From NCBI GenBank assembly GCA_017526785.1, contig JAFXQV010000031.1, forward strand, positions 1-38,623: a stretch of 38,623 nucleotides of DNA, written 5' to 3'. The DNA is from Oscillibacter sp. GTDB taxonomy: Bacteria; Bacillota; Clostridia; Oscillospirales; Oscillospiraceae. Positions 5,830 to 13,180 of this stretch are shown in pieces. Position numbers and translations under genes: made by a program. Positions within the stretch are counted from its first letter, which is position 1. Each line of letters begins with the position of its first letter. The notes beneath the pieces were generated by a model, which did no database searches, was not told the DNA's origin, and saw nothing but the letters and a program-made list of their open reading frames with translations.

Positions 5830-6675
5830 TTAGTTCATCACATACGGACAGCGTTCGCACAGAGGCCGGAAATTGTCGTCGAACAGCATGACGTAGGCCT
5901 TGCGGGCGTCGCCGAAGTCCACGGGGACGCTTCCGGCGTCGGCGGGTACGCTCCGCGTGGACGCCGACACAAATTTCCCGTCGGCGTCGAAGCACGAGAC
6001 CGCCAGCGTCACGGGGGCGGGATTGGTCAGCGTGACGCGCCCGGCGGTGACGGAGGTAATCGCGCAGGGCGGAACTTCCCCCAGCGCCACGCGCACGGGC
6101 TGGAACGCGGCCAGAGACAGCGATTTCCGCGAGGCGTTGATGATATCGGTTTTCACGCCGTCGAACGTGAACGCCGCCTCACCGGAGGCGTCCGCGCTGG
6201 CCTGAAACGCCATCCGGGCTAACACAAGTTCCGAATTGGCCGCGACGGCGTACGCGTCGGAGCCGACAGCGCTGACAGAGATAAAGCCGTCTTTGGAAGT
6301 GTTGCCCGAGAAAATCCATTGGTAATCACGCGTCAGGCCGTTATTGGACTGATACGGATTTCTCGTAAAGGGTGCCGTACCCGTGTAGGGCGTGACTTTG
6401 GCTGCGTCATACCAGAGTTTCACGGTGAAGCCGGAGACATCGACCGCCGCGGCGGTATCGTTCCGGAAAGCGACCGTCAGCACAAAAACATCCTCCGGGG
6501 AAACGGCCGCCACTTCCGGGGCGGTACCGGGGTCAAAGGCCGCTCCCGGCGTGAGACGCTGTATCCCGCTGACGGTCAGCGAAAAGCCGCCGTCCGCCGC
6601 GCCGGGAAACACCGTCGTTACGGAAAGTGCCGCCAGCGCCAGCAGGACGCATAACAGACGCCTGTATGTTCGCAT
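5830..6675 (-). CDS. Secreted cohesin-like beta-sandwich protein, 281 aa
   Basis: Residues 1-27 form a signal peptide (MRTYRRLLCVLLALAALSVT, cleavage near PGAADG). Residues 30-205 read like a cohesin/CBM-type beta sandwich: VSPEDVFVLTVAFRND, VSGFTVKLWYDAAKVTPY, SELVLARMAFQASADASGEA and FDGVKTDIINAS match the usual 'P-G-D-x-V-x-V-x-V ... G-F-x-L-x-Y-D-P ... L-x-x-I-x-F-x-x-x' pattern. The last 75 residues (ITSVTAGRVTLTNPAPVTLA ... DDNFRPLC) resemble the end of the neighbouring CAP protein. There is no anchor (no LPxTG, no SLH), so it may be released or bound through its C-terminal module. The gene lies 13 bp after the CAP gene and 17 bp before thiN. A protein-protein interaction role is likely but not shown. 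Confidence 0.78.
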   Translation of the reverse strand: MRTYRRLLCVLLALAALSVTTVFPGAADGGFSLTVSGIQRLTPGAAFDPGTAPEVAAVSPEDVFVLTVAFRNDTAAAVDVSGFTVKLWYDAAKVTPYTGTAPFTRNPYQSNNGLTRDYQWIFSGNTSKDGFISVSAVGSDAYAVAANSELVLARMAFQASADASGEAAFTFDGVKTDIINASRKSLSLAAFQPVRVALGEVPPCAITSVTAGRVTLTNPAPVTLAVSCFDADGKFVSASTRSVPADAGSVPVDFGDARKAYVMLFDDNFRPLCERCPYVMN

Positions 6676-6688
6676 AAGTAGCCCCCCT

Positions 6689-8005
6689 TCAAAGCGCGGA
6701 AACGGGCTGACAGAGCAGTTTCCCGTTTGCGTTCAGCAGGAACACGGACACCCGCGCCCCGTCCACGGCGGCGGAGTAAATCCCGGGGGACGACGCCTCC
6801 CGCAGTGCCGCAGACAGGAATTTTCCCTTGCCGTCGAACGCCGCGAAGTAGAGTACCGCGCCCGCGCCGGGTTCGCCCTTGACGGTTACGGACGCCGTTC
6901 CGCCGGACGCCTCCGCCCCGGAGAGCGACACAGTAGCCTCGAAAAAGGTCGTCTGATAGGAGAACTCACCGACAGCCTTGCCGGACTTGTCCTTCAGGCC
7001 GCTGATACTCACGGTATACGCCCCGTTGTAGGCCTCCACGCCGTCCGGACGGAAAATAATGCAGTTCCGGATACCGTACCCGCCCGTATTGACATTGAAA
7101 TACAGTCCGGAATTGGCGGGAGTGTACGAGTTCGCGCCGGAGAATGTCCACGTTTTGCCGTCGTCGCGCCGGAGCGTCACCGTCAAGTCGGCCTTGGCCG
7201 GAACCGCGTAACGGTCAGGGTTCAGGGACACACTCCACGCTTGATTCGCGTCGAAGAGTTCCGCCGGGAAATTCCCGGACGGCGGCCACGCCACAAAGTC
7301 GTAGTCCCCGACGGCCGCGCTCTTGTCAAAGACTTTTTCCGTGGTGCGCCTGTTGGCGTAGCCGAAGCCGACTTTGCCCATGGCGGGGTTCAACTGCCAT
7401 CGGCGGTGTCCGAGAAGCGGGATATTGCCGCCGTCGGAGTCGTTCATGAAGCCGTCCACGGCTCCGGTCAGCGAGTAGCCGGAGGCGATGTTGCTGGAAG
7501 AGGTCGCGGTTTTGCCCTTCTGGTAGAAATCGTCGTCCATGTCGTCGGGCTTCGGGGGCGAGTGGCTGAACGTGGAGGCCGCCAGCAGAACCGCGCCGTA
7601 TTGGGCGTTCTCGTTGAGCGCGTCGTCGAGCGCCACGGGCTTCAGTCCCGCGATACGGCGCAGGGCGTTGAGACGGTTTAGCGCCGCCTGTAGCACCGCC
7701 TCTTTGAGCTTGCCCGTGGCGTAGGGAGCCTTGACCGACGGCGCGACATCAAACAGCACCGCCGGGAGTGTCAGCGGGTTTTCGGAGAGCAGGGCGGAGA
7801 TTTCCTGCCGGGAGAGCTTGTCGAGGGACTTGTCACCGCTTTGCAGATTGCTTCCGGACGCGGCCTGTACGCCGTCATCGGCCAGAAGCCCGGCCTCCGC
7901 GCCGGGATATTCGGGCGGTTCCCCCAGTTCCGAGGCGTACGCCCAAGCCGAGAGCGTCAGCAGAAGCGCCCCCGCGAGCAGTATAGTCCGGTATCGTGTT
8001 CGCAT
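6689..8005 (-). CDS. Secreted CAP/SCP-domain protein, 438 aa
   Basis: The signal peptide is at residues 1-24 (ILLAGALLLTLSAWAYAS), followed by a disordered acidic linker to about 110. The CAP domain spans about 110-250: the core helix ALNRLNALRRIAGLKPVALD, then NENAQYGAVLLAAS, TFSHSPPKP with the conserved His, and LLGHRRWQLNPAMGKVGFGY with GHR. A beta-rich middle (PAKADLTVTLRRDDGKTW ... DGVEAYNGAYTVSISGLKDK) follows. The last 70 residues (VTVKGEPGAGAVLYFAAFDG ... NANGKLLC) are a module also found at the end of the next gene. CAP proteins are secreted, often wall-associated, and have no single activity. AGGAGGAA precedes the ATG at 8005. Confidence 0.88.
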   Translation of the reverse strand: MRTRYRTILLAGALLLTLSAWAYASELGEPPEYPGAEAGLLADDGVQAASGSNLQSGDKSLDKLSRQEISALLSENPLTLPAVLFDVAPSVKAPYATGKLKEAVLQAALNRLNALRRIAGLKPVALDDALNENAQYGAVLLAASTFSHSPPKPDDMDDDFYQKGKTATSSSNIASGYSLTGAVDGFMNDSDGGNIPLLGHRRWQLNPAMGKVGFGYANRRTTEKVFDKSAAVGDYDFVAWPPSGNFPAELFDANQAWSVSLNPDRYAVPAKADLTVTLRRDDGKTWTFSGANSYTPANSGLYFNVNTGGYGIRNCIIFRPDGVEAYNGAYTVSISGLKDKSGKAVGEFSYQTTFFEATVSLSGAEASGGTASVTVKGEPGAGAVLYFAAFDGKGKFLSAALREASSPGIYSAAVDGARVSVFLLNANGKLLCQPVSAL

Positions 8006-8058
8006 GCGGATTCCTCCTGTTCGTCGTCAGATTTCGCGGAATGGAACATTACAAGCCT

Positions 8059-8087
8059 ATCATAGCAGATATCGGCCGAAATTACAA
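8059..8087 (-). promoter_or_regulatory. Promoter of the CAP/cohesin-like/thiN operon
   Basis: On the minus strand, TTGTAA (8082-8087), 17 nt and TATGAT (8059-8064) lie about 50 bp before the CAP start codon. Confidence 0.65.
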
Positions 8088-8142
8088 GGACGGCGGCGCA
8101 AGGAATCCGCCTGCCGCATAGAATGGCCGGGAGGGAACGCAC

Positions 8143-8622
8143 ATGATTTATCAACGCGCAAAGGCCGTGGCGTACGCGCATAAGTGGGCGTTCGGACGCA
8201 ACCCGGCCTATTACGACTTCGAGAACATCGGCGGCGACTGCACAAATTTCGCGTCGCAGTGTATCCGGGCGGGCGGCGGCGTGATGAACTTTACGCCGAC
8301 ATTCGGCTGGTACTACGTCAGCGCGGCGCGGCGCGCCCCGGCGTGGACGGGCGTGGAATACCTCTGGAACTTCCTCACGCGTGACAAGCGGAGCGCGGGG
8401 CCGTACGGGCGGCCGTGCCAGCTTTCGGAGCTGGAACCCGGCGACATCGTGCAACTGTCGTTTGACGGCCAGACGTACACGCATTGTCCGGTCGTGGTGT
8501 CGGCGACGCCCGGGGAAATCCTGATTGCCGCCCATACGTACGACGCCGACAACCGCCCCCTGTCGAGTTACGACTACCGGAAACTCCGCTGTCTGCACAT
8601 CACGGGCGTGAACGCGCCGTAA
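8143..8622 (+). CDS. Amidase-like cysteine peptidase (Amidase_6 type), 159 aa
   Basis: The pattern 'R-x-x-A-V-x-Y-A-x-K-W-A ... N-P-x-Y-Y-D-F-x-x-x-G-G-D-C-T-N-F-A-S-Q-C' with the nucleophile in GGDCTNFASQC (about residue 33), and the later His in YTHCPVVVS and AAHTYD, matches the 'putative amidase domain' family (PF12671), a papain/NlpC-like fold. The match spans the whole protein: it is a bare domain with no signal peptide, whereas many relatives are secreted with extra modules. GGGAGGGA precedes ATG 8143. It is divergent from the CAP operon and directly precedes the CRISPR leader region. Target (wall peptide or other amide) unknown. Confidence 0.85.
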   Translation: MIYQRAKAVAYAHKWAFGRNPAYYDFENIGGDCTNFASQCIRAGGGVMNFTPTFGWYYVSAARRAPAWTGVEYLWNFLTRDKRSAGPYGRPCQLSELEPGDIVQLSFDGQTYTHCPVVVSATPGEILIAAHTYDADNRPLSSYDYRKLRCLHITGVNAP

Positions 8623-8702
8623 CAGGCACGATAGAACAAACTTTCTATTATGCCTTACAAAAAGTCGGTCGGTCTTTCGGACACTTTTTTCAGACAAACA
8701 CC

Positions 8703-8731
8703 TTGACAGGCCGTCGAAAAGCGGCTATAAT
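8703..8731 (+). promoter_or_regulatory. Consensus promoter reading toward the CRISPR array
   Basis: TTGACA (8703-8708), a 17-nt spacer and TATAAT (8726-8731) match consensus exactly. Transcription would begin near 8738 and run through a leader of about 210 nt into the first repeat at 8949. Confidence 0.82.
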
Positions 8732-8803
8732 GGTTCCAGCCTGAAAGAAGCCTTTGACACTGTAAATGGATTTTGACCGGAAATCGGCTCAAAAGTCGGC
8801 CGA

Positions 8804-8830
8804 TGTCAATTCCAGAAACTGGCATTGACA
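8804..8830 (+). other. RNA hairpin in the pre-CRISPR leader transcript
   Basis: TGTCAATTCCAG and CTGGCATTGACA pair over 11 of 12 positions around a 3-nt AAA loop. The hairpin would form in the leader RNA between the promoter and the first repeat, and has no T run after it. It could slow polymerase or protect the RNA; as DNA it is also a palindrome that could bind a protein. Confidence 0.55.
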
Positions 8831-8948
8831 GAAATGCCCTTGTCAAGCGGGTTAGAGCGTTTTTCCGTTCCGGCACCGACCGACTTTTTGACCATGAAAG
8901 GAGCTGACCGCGCAAGTTTTCGCCTTTACACCCAGCATAACGACTGTT

Positions 8949-9638
8949 GTCATACCTTCCCTATGAGGGATTAAAACAGTAATCACTCCTTAATTTGTTC
9001 ATTGTTTTCAAGAACTCGTATATGTCATACCTTCCCTATGAGGGATTAAAACTAATACAGTTATTGTTTTTGAATACAAACTACTGGAATTTGTACAGTG
9101 TCATACCTTCCCTATGAGGGATTAAAACTTCTTCTCGGTGTAAAAATTCATAATGACTGTTAAACCATCCAGTGTCATACCTTCCCTATGAGGGATTAAA
9201 ACACACACGAGCAGTGACGAGAGGGGTGAAACTGCGAGTTCCACGGATTCGCCGTCATACCTTCCCTATGAGGGATTAAAACACGGTGTAATCGCCGACC
9301 TTTTGTTCCTTAGACCATTGAGGTACAAGTCATACCTTCCCTATGAGGGATTAAAACTTCATGCTCTCCATAGCCTCCGCAGGAGTACGGTAAGTGATAA
9401 GTCATACCTTCCCTATGAGGGATTAAAACTACACCCAGCATGGCATACTGGAGCGCATACAGCACACTTGCCGTCATACCTTCCCTATGAGGGATTAAAA
9501 CACCTGAGCTGAATAGCAAATTTCTACAGGGGTTTCAAGTCATACCTTCCCTGCGAGGGATTAAAACTAACTGGCGAGGTCAACAAAGTCGAGACCGTCA
9601 ATGGTTGCCGTCATACCTTCCCTATGAGGGATTCAAAC
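8949..9638 (+). CRISPR. CRISPR array, 10 repeats of 29 nt, 9 spacers, no cas genes nearby
   Basis: Repeats start at 8949, 9024, 9100, 9174, 9254, 9329, 9401, 9473, 9539 and 9610. Each begins GTCATACCTT, has the small palindrome TCCCT-ATG-AGGGA in the middle and ends GATTAAAAC, the ATTAAAAC/ATTGAAAC-type 5' handle of Cas6-processed type I-B or III repeats. Spacers are 46, 47, 45, 51, 46, 43, 43, 37 and 42 nt. The last two repeats are degenerate (CTGCGAGGG in repeat 9, ATTCAAAC in repeat 10), which places the leader on the left and transcription on the plus strand. No cas gene lies within this window on either side, so the array depends on Cas proteins encoded elsewhere or is a relic. Confidence 0.97.
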
Positions 9639-9640
9639 AA

Positions 9641-9677
9641 AAAGCGTCCCGTCCCCGTTGAGAGGACAGGACGCTTT
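9641..9677 (-). terminator. Terminator of the mscS-metY-metA operon
   Basis: The 14-bp stem AAAGCGTCCCGTCC / GGACAGGACGCTTT (one G-U) is followed on the minus strand by TTTTTGTTTG. That U run overlaps the end of the last CRISPR repeat. On the plus strand it may also end the CRISPR transcript. Confidence 0.85.
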
Positions 9678-9693
9678 CTCTATAACGATACAT

Positions 9694-10641
9694 TCACTCC
9701 ATGTTGTCGTGACTGCGGATACCGCGCCGGATGTCGGCGAGGTCGTAGGGGACGGTCTGGTAGACGCAGTAATTGAGCCAGTTCGCGTAAAGCAAATGGG
9801 CGCAACTCCGCCACGTCACGAGCGGTTCCCGTGACGGGTCGTCGTCCGGGAAGTAGTTCACGGGGATTTGGATGTCAAGCCCGGCGCGTACGTCGCGTTC
9901 ATACTCCTTTTTGAGCGTGTCGCGGTCGTACTCGGCGTGTCCCATGAGAAAGACCTGCCGCCCTTGGTCGGTCTTGACGGCGTAGACGCCCGCCTCCGGC
10001 GACGCCGCTAAAATTTTCAGTTCCGGCACCGCTTCAATGTCGGCGCGTGACACGGTGGTGTTGCGCGAGTGCGGCACGTCGAAAACGTCGTCAAAGCCCC
10101 GGAACAGAATAAATTTCTTGTCCTCCACCCGGTGGCGGAACACGCCGAAGAGCTTTTGGTCGAGTACGCGCTTCCGTATGCCGTAGTGGTAGTAAAGCCC
10201 CGCCTGCGCCCCCCAGCAGATATGCAGTGTCGAGTGAACATGGGTCTTGCTCCACTCCATGATGTCGCACAGTTCCGGCCAGTAGTCGACTTCCTCAAAC
10301 GGCATGAGTTCCACGGGCGCGCCCGTGATAATCAGCCCGTCGAAGTCGCGCTCCCGCACGTCGGCGAAAGTCCGGTAGAAGTCGAGCATATGTTCCTGAG
10401 ACGTGTTCTTGACGGCATGCCCGGACGGCGCAATCAATTCGAGTTCGATTTGCAGGGGGGTATTGCCCAAGACACGCGCTAACTGCGTTTCGGTCTCGAT
10501 TTTCGTGGGCATGAGGTTCAGTAACAGAATTTGCAGAGGCCGGATATCCTGCCGGACGGCGCGTGTCTCCGTCATGACAAAGATGTTTTCGGCGGTGAGT
10601 GTGGCGGTCGCCGGGAGGCGGTTGGGAATCTTAATGGGCAT
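9694..10641 (-). CDS. metA: Homoserine O-acetyltransferase (MetA type)
   Basis: This 315-residue protein acylates L-homoserine in the cytoplasm as the first committed step of methionine synthesis. The start at 10641 ([11 protein letters not shown]) has AAGGAAG upstream. The nucleophile Cys142 is in [10 protein letters not shown], and His235 and Glu237 are in FLMGHAEYD; the numbering coincides exactly with characterised MetA enzymes. Residue 111 is Glu (GAPVELMPF), the residue associated with acetyl-CoA rather than succinyl-CoA use in this family, and an O-acetylhomoserine sulfhydrylase gene sits just upstream, so the acetyl route is coherent. The gene lies 56 bp after metY and is the last of the operon. 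Confidence 0.96.
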   Translation of the reverse strand: MPIKIPNRLPATATLTAENIFVMTETRAVRQDIRPLQILLLNLMPTKIETETQLARVLGNTPLQIELELIAPSGHAVKNTSQEHMLDFYRTFADVRERDFDGLIITGAPVELMPFEEVDYWPELCDIMEWSKTHVHSTLHICWGAQAGLYYHYGIRKRVLDQKLFGVFRHRVEDKKFILFRGFDDVFDVPHSRNTTVSRADIEAVPELKILAASPEAGVYAVKTDQGRQVFLMGHAEYDRDTLKKEYERDVRAGLDIQIPVNYFPDDDPSREPLVTWRSCAHLLYANWLNYCVYQTVPYDLADIRRGIRSHDNME

Positions 10642-10697
10642 GTCGTCACTTCCTTGACAGAGTAGCGCCGGACAGCCTGTCACTGTCCGGCACGGTA

Positions 10698-11984
10698 TCA
10701 CTTCACGGCGTCCAGCGCCTGCGCCATATCGGCAATGAGGTCTTCTTTACTTTCCAGCCCGCAGCTCATGCGCACCAGTCCGGCGGGGATTCCGGCGGCG
10801 TCCAGCTCGGCGTCGGTCAACTGCCGGTGCGTACTCGTGGCGGGGTTCAGACAGCACGTCACGGCGTCGGCGACGTGGGTCTCAATGGCGGCAAGTTTCA
10901 GGTTGCGCATGAACGTTTCGGCGGCGGGGCGGCCGCCCTTCATCACGAACGACACCACCCCGCAAGAGCCGTTGGGGAGATACTTTTGGGCAAGTTTGTA
11001 GTACGGGTCGGACGGGAGGCCGCAGTAGTGGACGGTCTCGACTTCCGGGCGCGTCGAGAGAAATTCGGCGACGGCCTGCCCGTTTTCGCAGTGGCGCGGC
11101 ATGCGGACGTGTAAACTTTCCAAGCCCAGATTCAGGTAAAACGCGCTTTGCGGCGACGGCGTGGAGCCGAAGTCGCGCATAAGCTGCGCGGTGCATTTCG
11201 TGATGAACGCGCCCCCCTGTCCGAACTTCTCCGCGTAGGTAATGCCGTGGTAGCTCTCGTCGGGGGTGCAGAGGCCGGGGAACTTGTCGGCATGCGCCAT
11301 CCAGTCGAATTTTCCGGCGTCGACGATAGCCCCCCCGACCGCCACGCCGTGGCCGTCCATATACTTTGTCGTGGAGTGGGTGACGATATCCGCGCCCCAC
11401 GCAATCGGGCGGCACATGACGGGCGTCGGAAACGTGTTGTCGACGACCAGCGGCACGCCGTGGGCGTGGGCGACACGGGCGTACTGTTCGATATCCAGCA
11501 CGGTCAGCGCGGGATTGGCCAGCGTCTCGCCGAAAAGGGCTTTTGTGTTCGGGCGGAACGCGGCGTGCAGTTCCTCCTCCGTGCAGTCGGGGCGGACAAA
11601 CGTCACGTCGATTCCCATTTTCCGCATGGTGACATTGAACAGGTTGAACGTGCCGCCGTAAATCGACGCCCCCGACACGAAGTGGTCTCCGCAGTTGGCC
11701 AGATTGAACATCGCGAAGAAGTTCGCCGCCTGCCCGGACGAGGTCAGCATTCCGGCGCTTCCGCCCTCCAGCGCGGCGATTTTCGCGGCTACCGTGTCGC
11801 AAGTCGGATTCTGGAGCCGGGAGTAGAAGTAGCCGCTGGCCTCCAAGTCGAACAGGTTCGCCATGTCCCGCGAAGTCTCGTATTGGAACGTGGTGGACTG
11901 AATAATCGGAATCTGCCGGGGTTCGCCGTTCTTGGGCTGGTACGCCCCGCGTACGCACACGGTCTCGATATGGCGCTCAGACAT
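10698..11984 (-). CDS. metY: O-acetylhomoserine sulfhydrylase
   Basis: This 428-residue PLP enzyme condenses O-acetylhomoserine with sulfide to give homocysteine. The start at 11984 ([15 protein letters not shown]) has AAGGAAGTG upstream; a GTG three codons earlier is less likely because it lies in the ribosome binding site. Cys/Met-metabolism features visible: [44 protein letters not shown], the PLP lysine in [13 protein letters not shown], and [11 protein letters not shown] followed by [17 protein letters not shown] near the end. Full family length (about 425-430) supports MetY rather than the shorter MetB/MetC. It is followed by metA and preceded, 16 bp away, by mscS in the same direction. 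Confidence 0.95.
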   Translation of the reverse strand: MSERHIETVCVRGAYQPKNGEPRQIPIIQSTTFQYETSRDMANLFDLEASGYFYSRLQNPTCDTVAAKIAALEGGSAGMLTSSGQAANFFAMFNLANCGDHFVSGASIYGGTFNLFNVTMRKMGIDVTFVRPDCTEEELHAAFRPNTKALFGETLANPALTVLDIEQYARVAHAHGVPLVVDNTFPTPVMCRPIAWGADIVTHSTTKYMDGHGVAVGGAIVDAGKFDWMAHADKFPGLCTPDESYHGITYAEKFGQGGAFITKCTAQLMRDFGSTPSPQSAFYLNLGLESLHVRMPRHCENGQAVAEFLSTRPEVETVHYCGLPSDPYYKLAQKYLPNGSCGVVSFVMKGGRPAAETFMRNLKLAAIETHVADAVTCCLNPATSTHRQLTDAELDAAGIPAGLVRMSCGLESKEDLIADMAQALDAVK

Positions 11985-12000
11985 AATCAGCACTTCCTTT

Positions 12001-12846
12001 TCAGACGTTGGGCTTTTGCATGTTCACTTTGCCGTCGTTAATCAGGTGGACGTTCAGGTGGTCGTAGGTCATTTCGACGCCCGCTTCCTCAAACGCCGGA
12101 CGCAATGCGGCCATCAGCGCAAAGTAAACATTCCAGTATTCCCGCGCCGGAACCCAGCAGAAAATGGTGTACTCAATGGCGCTGGAACCGTAGTCGGTGA
12201 CGCAGTATTTCGGGGCGGGGTCTTCAAGAATATTCTCCGTACGCGCAACGGCGGTGCGGAGCGCGGACATGACGCTTTCGGTCGGCGCGTCGTAGGACGC
12301 CGTGACTTTCACGGTCACGCGGCGGCGTCCGAGGCGCGTATAGTTGATAACCCGCGAAGAGGCAAGTTCCTTGTTGGGAATGTAGACGTTGTAACCGTCC
12401 AGCGTCATCAGGCGCGTATGGTGCAGGTCGATTTCCTCCACGGTGCCGACGGTGCCGGAAATCTCGATAATGTCATTGATTGCGAACGGGTGCGCCGAGA
12501 AAAGCACGAGGCCGCCCGCGAAGTTGCTCAGGATATCCTCCGAGGCCAGCGTGATTCCGAGGGACACCACCGACAGCAACGCCACAAAGGACGACATATT
12601 AATGCCCAGTCCCTGCGCCACGATGACCACCGTCAGAATGTACATGGCGTATTTCAGGAGGTTGGCAATCAGGCCGCGGATACGCTTATCCAGCGGGGTT
12701 CTCTCCAGAAGCCCCGTGACGACGCGCATTATCACGCGGATTGCAATCAGGCAGACGATGAACGTGACAACCGCCGTGAGGAGGTGTCCGAGCGTGTAGC
12801 CGCCAATGGACGTGTTGAGCAGGGAAGTAAGGGTCATGCTGCCCAT
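12001..12846 (-). CDS. mscS: Small-conductance mechanosensitive channel, MscS family
   Basis: This 281-residue membrane protein releases solutes when membrane tension rises. Three membrane segments lie at about residues 18-42, 62-85 and 87-118; the third is the pore helix with small residues (FVALLSVVSLGITLASEDIL then NFAGGLVLFSAHPF). The beta domain follows (AINDIIEISGTVGTVEEIDL, VYIPNKEL), then the alpha/beta C-terminal domain ending in LNVHLINDGKVN. GGAG precedes the ATG at 12846. It is the first gene of the operon with metY and metA, so methionine genes appear to lack a promoter or riboswitch of their own here. Confidence 0.94.
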   Translation of the reverse strand: MGSMTLTSLLNTSIGGYTLGHLLTAVVTFIVCLIAIRVIMRVVTGLLERTPLDKRIRGLIANLLKYAMYILTVVIVAQGLGINMSSFVALLSVVSLGITLASEDILSNFAGGLVLFSAHPFAINDIIEISGTVGTVEEIDLHHTRLMTLDGYNVYIPNKELASSRVINYTRLGRRRVTVKVTASYDAPTESVMSALRTAVARTENILEDPAPKYCVTDYGSSAIEYTIFCWVPAREYWNVYFALMAALRPAFEEAGVEMTYDHLNVHLINDGKVNMQKPNV

Positions 12847-12901
12847 GTTACCAACTCCTTTGTGTGAAATGGTCGTGTCCCGGGAAGCCGGAACTTATGC
12901 C

Positions 12902-12930
12902 ATTATAGGCGGGTACGCGCCGAATGTCAA
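12902..12930 (-). promoter_or_regulatory. Consensus promoter of mscS-metY-metA
   Basis: On the minus strand, TTGACA (12925-12930), 17 nt and TATAAT (12902-12907) match consensus exactly, with the start site about 50 bp before the mscS ATG. No S-box or T-box structure is evident in that leader. Confidence 0.85.
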
Positions 12931-13033
12931 GGAAACACGCGGTGAAATCGTCTGTTCTTTGCGTTTCCTCTCCCTGTCGATTGCCTTGGGACGTTGTTCT
13001 GAAGAAAGATTTTGCCGCGCCCTGCTTGGGCGC

Positions 13034-13068
13034 AAAAAACAGCCCCGCTCCCTGTCAAGGGGCGGGGG
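13034..13068 (-). terminator. Terminator in the mscS/zinc-ribbon intergenic region
   Basis: On the minus strand, CCCCGC-CCCT ... AGGG-A-GCGGGG is followed by CTGTTTTTTG. A second hairpin (GCGCCC-N5-GGGCGC, 13017-13033) follows it. Both lie over 110 bp after the zinc-ribbon gene stop, so the stretch 13069-13180 is either a long 3' UTR or a small RNA. The rest of 12931-13016 holds no gene I can support. Confidence 0.75.
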
Positions 13069-13180
13069 TGTTGGTTTCGCGCCAGATTCCCACGCGTTCC
13101 GGGTCAGCCCATGTCTGTTAGGACGCCCAACGCGGCGAAAGGGACGGGCAGCGCGGATTGGTCAAAACGGGCGGACGGCG

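Larger units (their letters stand above)
8658..8890. repeat. 16-bp perfect inverted repeat bounding the pre-CRISPR promoter region
   Basis: CAAAAAGTCGGTCGGT at 8658-8673 recurs inverted as ACCGACCGACTTTTTG at 8875-8890. A shorter copy of the motif (CAAAAGTCGGCCGA) lies between at 8790-8803. The 233-bp unit carries a consensus promoter and an RNA hairpin and has no coding frame I can support. It could be a non-autonomous mobile element or a regulatory unit; no clear target duplication is visible at its ends. Confidence 0.6.

Noticed and set aside
6392-7681. A 429-codon plus-strand frame antisense to the secreted CAP and cohesin-like genes
   Set aside because: Composition is Arg/Gly/Val-rich without domains, while the opposite strand has signal peptides and family motifs.
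8881-8948. A possible eleventh, degenerate CRISPR repeat before 8949
   Set aside because: No segment there matches the repeat over more than a few bases; only a 12-bp match to spacer 7 was found and is reported separately.
9303-9519. Short frames on both strands within the CRISPR array
   Set aside because: Their repeated sequences (SYLPYEGLK and VLIPHREGM) are simply translations of the CRISPR repeats.
11985-12000. S-box (SAM) riboswitch before metY
   Set aside because: Only 16 bp separate mscS from metY, far too short for a riboswitch, and none is evident upstream of mscS.
11148-12041. A 297-codon plus-strand frame antisense to metY
   Set aside because: It is a shadow of a well-supported PLP enzyme gene and shows no domain.
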